DNA of 11,859 bases from Mageeibacillus sp. UBA1193 (lineage in GTDB: Bacteria; Bacillota; Clostridia; Saccharofermentanales; Saccharofermentanaceae). Positions 6,186 to 11,859 of this stretch are shown piece after piece. The position numbers and the translations under genes were made by a program. Each line of letters starts with the position of its first letter. Position 1 is the first letter of the stretch. The DNA lies in NCBI GenBank assembly GCA_002310155.1, contig DBYF01000073.1:4935-16793 (forward strand), given 5' to 3'. The notes beneath the pieces are model-generated. The model was not told the DNA's origin, made no database searches, and saw only the letters and a list, made by a program, of their open reading frames with translations.

Positions 6186-6728
6186 TTATCTGATCGCGCC
6201 TTCGATGAACCGGTCGAACATCTCACTTAAGTGATCGACTTTCGCATCGACATCCTCTTCCATGTCATCCCAGATATACTCCAGGAAAAATCCGATAAAC
6301 GCGTAGGTATAGAACCTCGCGATCTCGCGGATCTTCTTCTCGGATACATTCTTCCCTTCCGCTTTTTTCCTTACGTAACTGATGAATACTTTGTCCGTGA
6401 TCTCGAAGATATAATGCTCGAGCTGTTCACGGGAAAGTGAGTCAAAGATATGATGGATCAGTCTCGGGTTGTCGTGGCACATGCGGAAGAAGATCTTGAT
6501 CCTCTTCTGCCATCCGGCATACTCATCTTCGTCCTTTCGGATCACGCGAAGCTTCATGCCGAACCACTCATTAAGAAGTGCATATTTGTCGCAGTAGTGA
6601 TAGTAGAACGTGTTAGGACTGATACCGGATCTTTTGACGAGTGCGGATACTGTGATCTTATCGAAAGCCATCTCTTCGAGCATCTCTTCAAAAGCGCTCA
6701 TGATCGCTCCCTTGGTAAGTAGTGCCAT
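6186..6728 (-). CDS. TetR/AcrR-family transcriptional regulator
   Basis: A 180-residue TetR-type regulator. The N-terminal HTH (about residues 5-52) reads KGAIMSAFEEMLEE, FDKITVSALVKRSGIS and NTFYYHYCDKYALL, the classic pattern for this family. The all-helical C-terminal half should bind an unknown ligand and dimerise. The start is set at ATG 6728 because GGAGG lies 8 nt upstream; an ATG 18 codons earlier (6782) is possible but lacks a ribosome-binding site, and the extra residues do not fit the family. A candidate extended -10, TGGTATCAT on the - strand, lies at 6769-6761. The gene heads a likely operon with the unknown gene and the tautomerase gene, and is divergent from fabF across 219 nt, so either side could be its target. 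Autoregulation is typical for the family. Confidence 0.88.
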   Translation of the reverse strand: MALLTKGAIMSAFEEMLEEMAFDKITVSALVKRSGISPNTFYYHYCDKYALLNEWFGMKLRVIRKDEDEYAGWQKRIKIFFRMCHDNPRLIHHIFDSLSREQLEHYIFEITDKVFISYVRKKAEGKNVSEKKIREIARFYTYAFIGFFLEYIWDDMEEDVDAKVDHLSEMFDRFIEGAIR

Positions 6729-6760
6729 CTCTTCTTCCTCCGTTCTTTTCCCTATCAAGA

Positions 6761-6769
6761 ATGATACCA
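6761..6769 (-). promoter_or_regulatory. Extended -10 promoter of the tetR operon
   Basis: Read on the - strand this is TGGTATCAT, an extended -10 with hexamer TATCAT (6766 to 6761). The predicted start near 6754 gives a leader of about 25 nt that includes the GGAGG site. It lies inside the region that a 6782 start would make coding, which further favours the 6728 start. The -35 is poor. Confidence 0.45.
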
Positions 6770-6803
6770 CATTTTTCGCCATAAACCGCCTGTTTTTCAG
6801 TAT

Positions 6804-6811
6804 TTGCGCAA
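6804..6811. promoter_or_regulatory. TTGCGCAA palindrome between tetR and fabF
   Basis: A perfect 8-bp palindrome sits in the divergent tetR-fabF intergenic region, about 35 nt upstream of the predicted tetR -10. It is short, and its symmetry ends at the next base, so its role as an operator is only a possibility. Confidence 0.25.
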
Positions 6812-6947
6812 TTATCCCGATTTATACTATTTTTCACAGTTTCAGATCATTCCTCAAAATCGTAGAGTTCGCTGATCTTGCCCGTTCCTGTTTGCCCCTG
6901 ATTTGATTACACTTTTACTCGAAATCAAGGTTGAAGGAAGTATTTTC

Positions 6948-8180
6948 ATGGAAACAAGAAGAGTCGTGATTACAGGACAGGGCGCGATCACTCCGCTGGG
7001 AAATAGTGTAGAGGCATTCTGGACCGGTCTGAAAGAAGGCAGGAACGGTATCGCTCCGATCACGAAGGTAGATGTTTCCGATTCTCCCATCAAGCTCGCC
7101 GGCGAAGTCAAAGGCTTCGATCCGAGAGATTATATGGATTTCAAATCCGCCAAGAGAATGGAGCTCTTCTCGCAGTACGCGGTCGCCGCGACCAGAGAGG
7201 CTCTCCTGGATTCCGGTCTGGATCTCACGCGTGAAGATCCGTTCCGTCTGGGAGTCATCGTCGGCTGTGGTATCGGCGCCATGCAGAAGCATGAGCTCGA
7301 GATCCCGAAGTTCTTAAGCGGCGCGAAGACTGACCCGCTCTATATCCCGCTCGTTATTACGAATATGGCCTCTGCCAATATCGCGATCCAGTTCGGCCTC
7401 AAGGGCAAGAACATGGACATCTCTACCGCCTGCGCCACCGGCAGTCACTGCATCGGTGAAGCGTATAACTCGATCCGTCTCGGTGAAGCCGATGTGATCG
7501 TCGCGGGCGGGACCGAGGCTGCGATCACAAGTTCAGCTATCCGCGGTTTTTCCGCTCTAAAAGCACTCTCCACCTGTTCCGATCCGGAAATTGCCTGCCG
7601 TCCTTTTGATAAGGAACGCGATGGCTTCGTTCTCGGAGAAGGAGCCGGAATCTTAATTCTTGAAGAATATGCGCATGCCGTAAAAAGGAATGCGAATATC
7701 CTTGCCGAGGTCGTGGGCTATGGTGTAACCAACGATGCTTATCACATAACTTCCCCAACCCCCGATGGCAGCGGCGCCGGAATGGCGATGAAGATCGCCA
7801 TGAGGCAGGCGGGACTCCTCCCTGCCGCAATTGATTACATCAATGCCCACGGAACCTCGACTCATTTAAATGACCTCTATGAGACCCGCGCGATCAAGTA
7901 CGCGATGGGAGATGATGCGGAGAAAGTCTCCATCAACTCCACCAAGTCCATGACGGGACACCTCCTCGGAGGTGCCGGCGCCATCGAGGCGATCGTATGC
8001 ATCTGCGCGATCAACGAGAATTTCATCCACCTGACGAGAAACTCCCATGCCGGCGAGGACGAACTGGACCTGGATTACACATTCAGCCAGGGCAAAAAGC
8101 GTCAGGTACGCTATGCGATGAGCAACTCTCTCGGCTTCGGCGGACACAACGCTGCCCTTCTCTTTAAGAAAGCAAACTGA
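6948..8180 (+). CDS. fabF: 3-oxoacyl-[acyl-carrier-protein] synthase II
   Basis: A 410-residue KAS II, which condenses malonyl-ACP with acyl-ACP in the elongation steps of fatty-acid synthesis in the cytoplasm. The thiolase-fold active site is complete: Cys162 in DISTACATG, His301 in NAHGTST, Lys333 in STKS and His338 in MTGHLLGGAG; positions and length match E. coli FabF (Cys163, His303, Lys335, His340) closely. The start ATG 6948 has GAAGGA 9 nt upstream; a TTG at 6903 in the same frame would add 15 residues and has no such support. The gene stands alone, with no acpP, fabD, fabG or fabZ around it, so it may be a second fabF copy or serve a specialised acyl chain. It is divergent from tetR. 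I see no convincing promoter in the 219-nt intergenic region; TTGCCC at 6892-6897 with TTTACT at 6914-6919 is weak. Confidence 0.93.
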   Translation: METRRVVITGQGAITPLGNSVEAFWTGLKEGRNGIAPITKVDVSDSPIKLAGEVKGFDPRDYMDFKSAKRMELFSQYAVAATREALLDSGLDLTREDPFRLGVIVGCGIGAMQKHELEIPKFLSGAKTDPLYIPLVITNMASANIAIQFGLKGKNMDISTACATGSHCIGEAYNSIRLGEADVIVAGGTEAAITSSAIRGFSALKALSTCSDPEIACRPFDKERDGFVLGEGAGILILEEYAHAVKRNANILAEVVGYGVTNDAYHITSPTPDGSGAGMAMKIAMRQAGLLPAAIDYINAHGTSTHLNDLYETRAIKYAMGDDAEKVSINSTKSMTGHLLGGAGAIEAIVCICAINENFIHLTRNSHAGEDELDLDYTFSQGKKRQVRYAMSNSLGFGGHNAALLFKKAN

Positions 8181-8270
8181 TCCTTTCCCTTTCACTCCGT
8201 GGGGATAGTTCTTTTCCTTAGCCCATACCGGAAGTAGAAAAGAAAATCTCCCATTAGTATTAACAGTCTG

Positions 8271-8299
8271 TTTCCATACGAGTGCTTTTCCAGTATCAT
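8271..8299 (+). promoter_or_regulatory. Candidate promoter of the XRE-exporter operon
   Basis: TTTCCA (8271-8276; 4 of 6 to TTGACA), a 17-nt spacer and TATCAT (8294-8299; 5 of 6 to TATAAT) lie 35 nt before the start at 8334. Spacing is ideal. An inverted repeat with arms TTCTTTTC (8209-8216) and GAAAAGAA (8237-8244) lies further upstream, after fabF; its 20-nt loop makes it a poor terminator, so fabF read-through into this operon is possible. Confidence 0.5.
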
Positions 8300-8333
8300 A
8301 AGGACAGAAAGCATCGAAAGGGGCACAGCAGAC

Positions 8334-9407
8334 ATGGAACTCAAGCTCGCTGAAAACATTAAAAGATTGAGAAAAGATAAGGGTCTGACGCAGGAAGCAC
8401 TCGCGGACGCACTCGGCGTAACCGTCGGCGCGGTCTATAAGTGGGAAGCAGATCTTTCGAACCCGGAGCTCACGATGCTCGTCAAGCTGGCAGATCTCTT
8501 CGACACATCTGTGGATGCGCTCCTCGGATATGAAGTCTCGGATAACCGGCGTCAAGTGATCATCGACCGTATCTACGCAGACACAGCCAAGAAAGATAAG
8601 AAGGCGATCGAGGAAGCAGAGATGGCGCTGGCCAAATACCCGAATGATTACTGGGTGACCACAGCGGCAGCGAACGCCTACTCATCTTTCGGTCTGGAAG
8701 AGCAGGGCTGGGATAAGAGCATGCTCCGCAAAGCGATCACCCTCTTTGAGAAGGCTTCCCGTATCGTCCCGCATGATGCGGATCCGAGATACGGCAAACT
8801 GATGGTCCTGGGAAACATCGCGACACTGTACTATTTTCTCAATGAAAAAGACAAGGCCCTCGACATGCTGAATAAACATAATGAAGTAGGTGTTTTTGAA
8901 TCCAGGATCGCATCAATGATGACGATGAAAGGCGACACGGGCGAAGCCTGCCGGAGAAGGATCATCAACAGTTTCTGGGACTCGACTTCCAACATCATCA
9001 ACACGACGTACGCACTTTTGCTGTTCTACAAGAACCGTGGCGACATGACCCGCCTCAAGACAGTTGCCCACTGGGGCATCGAGTATATCAGCAGCATCAG
9101 AAAGAATGAAGATCCCTGTTTCCTCGATAAACAGATCGCCACGTTTACCGCAACGGAAAGCTATGCCTACTTAAAGAGCGGAGATCCGGACAAGGCCATG
9201 GAGCTTCTGAAAGAAGCAAAAGCTGTGGCGGACCGCTATGACCAGGCACCCAACTACAGTATCGATATCGTCAAACTCTTCGATAATGACCGCGAGGGTA
9301 GTCTGGTCGATATACTCGGTAAAACCGCCGCGGAATCCATGGAGAAACTGATCGGGATCATCGGCGACAAGAAGTTCACTTCCATGTGGAGAAGCCTCAA
9401 CAAATAA
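8334..9407 (+). CDS. XRE-family regulator with C-terminal TPR-like helical domain
   Basis: A 357-residue soluble regulator. The N-terminal HTH spans about residues 5-62 (GLTQEALADALGVTVGAVYKWE; conserved tail VDALLGYE). The rest is all-helical with TPR-like pairs, for example AIEEAEMALAKYPNDYWV (91-108), AITLFEKASRIVPHDAD (134-150), NEKDKALDMLNKH (170-182) and GDPDKAMELLKEA (283-295). HTH plus helical repeats is the general plan of RRNPP-type peptide-responsive regulators, but the same layout is common in clostridial proteins without known ligand, so a peptide signal is an inference. The ATG at 8334 has AAAGGGG about 10 nt upstream. The exporter gene follows after 12 nt, with its ribosome-binding site overlapping this gene's stop codon, so the two are co-transcribed and the exporter is the likely regulated output. 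Confidence 0.85.
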   Translation: MELKLAENIKRLRKDKGLTQEALADALGVTVGAVYKWEADLSNPELTMLVKLADLFDTSVDALLGYEVSDNRRQVIIDRIYADTAKKDKKAIEEAEMALAKYPNDYWVTTAAANAYSSFGLEEQGWDKSMLRKAITLFEKASRIVPHDADPRYGKLMVLGNIATLYYFLNEKDKALDMLNKHNEVGVFESRIASMMTMKGDTGEACRRRIINSFWDSTSNIINTTYALLLFYKNRGDMTRLKTVAHWGIEYISSIRKNEDPCFLDKQIATFTATESYAYLKSGDPDKAMELLKEAKAVADRYDQAPNYSIDIVKLFDNDREGSLVDILGKTAAESMEKLIGIIGDKKFTSMWRSLNK

Positions 9408-9419
9408 GGAGATAGAAAA

Positions 9420-11138
9420 ATGAAAACGAAAAACTTGTATGTGGAACTGAAAAGTCAGTTCCATAAGGATAACCACTTCTTTTTTGCACTCGCGGTAGCA
9501 GGATCTCTCCTCTCCGGACTGATCTGCCTCTGTGTCTCCTGGCTCACCGGAGAACTCATCGATACCGCCTCCGGGATCGGCTCCCGCAGCCTTAAGGAAC
9601 TCGCACTCATCACAGTCGCCATGACGGGATTCTTTTTCTTCACCGCGTTCCTTACCTATGTCTCGCAGCCGAGATATATCATGAAGGCGGTCAGAAACTA
9701 TAAGGAGACCCTTTTCAGAAAGCTGACGGAAAAGAACATCACTTCCTTCCGCTCGGAGAGCACTTCCACATATCTTTCGGCGCTGACGAACGACAGTGTC
9801 GCGATCGAGACCAACTACCTGGAGAAAGAGTTCCAGTTCATCAACCGCGTGACCTCCTTCATCGCGTCCATCTCCATGATGATCTTCTACTCCCCGATCC
9901 TGACACTGGTCGCAGTCGGCGTAACGATCCTGCCACTTACAGTATCCCTTCTCTCCGGCAAGAAACTTGCCGCTGAAGAAGTAACAGTCTCCGAGAGAAA
10001 TAAGAGCTTCACAGCAACGATCAGCGACTGCCTGAACGGATTCTCCGTCGTGAAAAGCTTCCGCGCGGAAAAAGAGATCACCAATCTCTTCTCCGACGAA
10101 AACGGAAAACTGGAAAAGTCGAAACTCATCCGCAGAAAGCTCCTGATCCTGATCAGCACACTTGGCCAGTTCTCGGGTATGATCGCACAGATCAGTGTCT
10201 TCTTCGCAGGTGCTTATCTCGCTGTCTCCGGTAAGGGAATGACTGCAGGTACCGTCATCATGTTCGTAAACCTCATGAACTTCGTCATCCAGCCGGTCGC
10301 CGAGCTCCCGGGCCTTCTCGCAGCACGCCGTGCCTCAAGAGCACTCATCGGAAAGATCTCCGAATCCCTCGAGAAGAGTTCTTTTACCGGCGGAAAAGAA
10401 GAACTGGATTCGCTGGATCAGGGCATCTCCATGAAGAACATCTCCTTCTCTTACGAAGAAGGAAAAGAAGTTCTCCACGATGTATCCGTTGACTTCGAAG
10501 CAGGAAAATCCTACGCGATCGTCGGTGGATCCGGAAGCGGAAAATCCACACTCCTGAACCTTCTTCTGTCGGGTACTTGCGGTGCCGAGTACAGCGGTTC
10601 GATCCACTGGGATAACACGGATCTGAAGGATGCTTCTTCGGACTCTCTCTTCGACCAGGTATCCTCGATCGACCAGAACGTATTCGTATTCAATTCCTCG
10701 ATCAGAGACAACATCACGATGTTCCGTGACTTCCCGGAAAACGAAGTAGATAACGCGATCTCCCGCGCCAACTTAAGTGAACTCATCAAAGAGCGTGGCA
10801 GCGACTATCTCTGCGGTGAAAACGGCGGCGGCCTGTCCGGTGGTGAGAAGCAGAGGATCTCGATCGCAAGAAGCCTTCTTAAGAAATCATCCGTCCTGCT
10901 GGCTGACGAGATCACGGCAGCGCTCGACGCACAGACATCCTACCGTGTCTCTTCCGATATTCTGGACCTGAACGGCATCACAAGGATCGTTGTTACACAT
11001 GACCTCGAAGAGAGCCTCCTTAAGAGATATGACCGCATCCTGGTCATGAAGGACGGAAGACTCCAGGAGCAGGGAACTTTCGACGAACTGATGGCGAAGA
11101 AGGCATACTTCCATGCACTGTTCACAGTAGCGGATTAA
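9420..11138 (+). CDS. ABC exporter, fused transmembrane and ATPase domains
   Basis: A 572-residue half-transporter of the type I exporter fold, expected to act as a dimer in the cytoplasmic membrane. Residues about 1-320 form the membrane domain with six predicted helices (near 20-43, 59-81, a pair in 139-180 and a pair in 240-295). The nucleotide-binding domain follows: Walker A GGSGSGKST with Lys375, Q-loop Gln419, signature LSGGEKQR (472-479), Walker B ending Asp496 with catalytic Glu497, and H-loop His527. All ATPase motifs are intact. There is no peptidase C39 domain, so it is not a self-processing bacteriocin exporter. The substrate (drug, lipid or peptide) cannot be read from sequence. 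AGGAG lies 8 nt before the ATG. It is paired with the TPR-type regulator and converges on the FtsX-like gene with a 7-nt gap. Confidence 0.92.
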   Translation: MKTKNLYVELKSQFHKDNHFFFALAVAGSLLSGLICLCVSWLTGELIDTASGIGSRSLKELALITVAMTGFFFFTAFLTYVSQPRYIMKAVRNYKETLFRKLTEKNITSFRSESTSTYLSALTNDSVAIETNYLEKEFQFINRVTSFIASISMMIFYSPILTLVAVGVTILPLTVSLLSGKKLAAEEVTVSERNKSFTATISDCLNGFSVVKSFRAEKEITNLFSDENGKLEKSKLIRRKLLILISTLGQFSGMIAQISVFFAGAYLAVSGKGMTAGTVIMFVNLMNFVIQPVAELPGLLAARRASRALIGKISESLEKSSFTGGKEELDSLDQGISMKNISFSYEEGKEVLHDVSVDFEAGKSYAIVGGSGSGKSTLLNLLLSGTCGAEYSGSIHWDNTDLKDASSDSLFDQVSSIDQNVFVFNSSIRDNITMFRDFPENEVDNAISRANLSELIKERGSDYLCGENGGGLSGGEKQRISIARSLLKKSSVLLADEITAALDAQTSYRVSSDILDLNGITRIVVTHDLEESLLKRYDRILVMKDGRLQEQGTFDELMAKKAYFHALFTVAD

Positions 11139-11145
11139 GGAAAGA

Positions 11146-11859
11146 TCACTCGATACTCTTCAAGGATTCGGTCATGTCGATCTTTCGGATCTTACCGCGC
11201 ATCATGAGGTCGACCGCGAGCGAGAACAGCATGACTAGAAGAAGCGAGAACACATAGCTCTTCGGAAGGATCAGGATCTTATACGCGACGATATCCATCT
11301 TGATCTGCGCGATAACGAAACGGTGAAGGAATATGCCCATCGGGATACCGAATACGAAGCCAAAAAGGCAGAGGATGAAGTTCTCGCGGAAGACATAACT
11401 TCCCGTTTCGCTTCTTTTGAAGCCCAGGACCTTCAGCGTCGCGATCTCGCGTGTTCTCTCGGAGATGTTGATGTTATTCAGGTTGAACAGAACGATGAAC
11501 GCGAGAAGCGCCGCACATACGATGATGAGGATCACGACATAGTCCATCTTCTCCATCGTCTCGGAAAAGTTCTTCCTTCCCTCGTCCATGATCGTCCACG
11601 CCTGGATATTCTCCGAGGAGCCGATCGCAGAACCGTATTCATATGACTTCCCGTCCGGTACGCGGACAAGCGCGCTGTTCGGTTCGTATTCTGTGCCAAA
11701 AGCACTGGTATATGTCTCGGTGTTCATGATGACATAGTGGTAGGTGTAGTTATCGAAGATGTATGCGATCGGGCAGGTAACGGTCCTTCCCTCTTCTCCG
11801 TAATCGAGCGTGATCGTATCACCGACAGAAAGTGAATTGCTCTCGGCAAGCTTCATGCT
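11146..11859 (-). CDS. FtsX/MacB-like ABC transporter permease, C-terminal part (cut by window)
   Basis: The reading frame enters from the right edge, so at least 238 residues of the C-terminus are seen and the true start is outside. A soluble, beta-rich extracytoplasmic segment (about the first 100 residues) precedes three hydrophobic segments, near 106-127, 160-178 and 201-219 counted from the Met at 11856. The sequence after the first helix, INISERTREIATLKVLGFKR, is the hallmark of the FtsX domain in MacB-type permeases. These proteins do not import but work with an ATPase partner on lipoproteins, antibiotics or envelope processes; the partner gene would be expected beyond the window. It ends 7 nt from the ABC exporter stop, on the opposite strand. 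Confidence 0.88.
   Translation of the reverse strand, partial: SMKLAESNSLSVGDTITLDYGEEGRTVTCPIAYIFDNYTYHYVIMNTETYTSAFGTEYEPNSALVRVPDGKSYEYGSAIGSSENIQAWTIMDEGRKNFSETMEKMDYVVILIIVCAALLAFIVLFNLNNINISERTREIATLKVLGFKRSETGSYVFRENFILCLFGFVFGIPMGIFLHRFVIAQIKMDIVAYKILILPKSYVFSLLLVMLFSLAVDLMMRGKIRKIDMTESLKSIE

Noticed and set aside
8209..8244. Inverted repeat after fabF considered as a terminator
   Set aside because: The 8-bp arms are A/T-rich and separated by 20 nt, and no T-tract follows the right arm.
7866..8555. A 229-codon open frame on the - strand across the fabF end and the XRE gene start
   Set aside because: It is antisense to two well-supported genes, has no ribosome-binding site, and its translation shows no recognisable motif. 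It exists because stop codons are rare opposite this codon usage.
1..11859. Search for defence, phage, integrase, transposase, toxin-antitoxin or CRISPR signatures
   Set aside because: No protein with such motifs and no spaced direct repeats were seen. All strong genes fit housekeeping, regulatory or transport families.

Overview
The window reads as a chromosomal stretch from a Bacillota/Clostridia bacterium. Evidence for this is the roughly 50 % GC, strong GGAGG ribosome-binding sites 5-9 nt before most starts, and protein families that I associate from memory with gut or rumen Clostridia: XRE regulators with membrane or TPR tails, a cytoplasmic GH36 galactosidase, a multi-TM GGDEF protein and a large FtsX-type permease. 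I cannot place it to genus. There is no rRNA, tRNA, CRISPR array, phage or transposase gene.

Layout, left to right. (1) Positions 1-295 are non-coding or the tail of an unrecognised gene; 120-244 is unusually rich in dyad symmetries and carries candidate promoters. (2) A two-gene + strand operon (296-3145) encodes a membrane-anchored XRE-family regulator and a GH36 alpha-galactosidase; a hairpin terminator overlaps the end. (3) Two divergently transcribed diguanylate cyclase genes follow: a short GGDEF-only protein on the - strand (3172-3702) and a 7-TM GGDEF protein on the + strand (3849-5027). Each has an extended -10 box exactly 6 nt before its first possible start codon, which predicts leaderless mRNAs. 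(4) A - strand cluster runs tetR (6186-6728), an unrecognised 289-residue protein (5290-6159) and a PptA-like tautomerase (5037-5261). (5) A solitary fabF (3-oxoacyl-ACP synthase II, 6948-8180) is divergent from tetR. (6) A + strand pair encodes an XRE regulator with a helical TPR-like tail (8334-9407) and an ABC exporter with fused membrane and ATPase domains (9420-11138). (7) The C-terminal end of an FtsX/MacB-like permease (11146-11859) enters from the right edge on the - strand.

Functionally the window is heavy in regulation: three DNA-binding regulators and two c-di-GMP synthases among eleven genes. Each regulator sits beside an effector gene: membrane XRE with galactosidase, TetR with tautomerase and fabF, TPR-XRE with exporter. 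These couplings are inferred from spacing and orientation only. I did not find a clearly new defence or mobile system. The most unusual signals are the twin leaderless-type diguanylate cyclase promoters, the dyad over one of their -10 boxes, and the dyad cluster upstream of the first operon.
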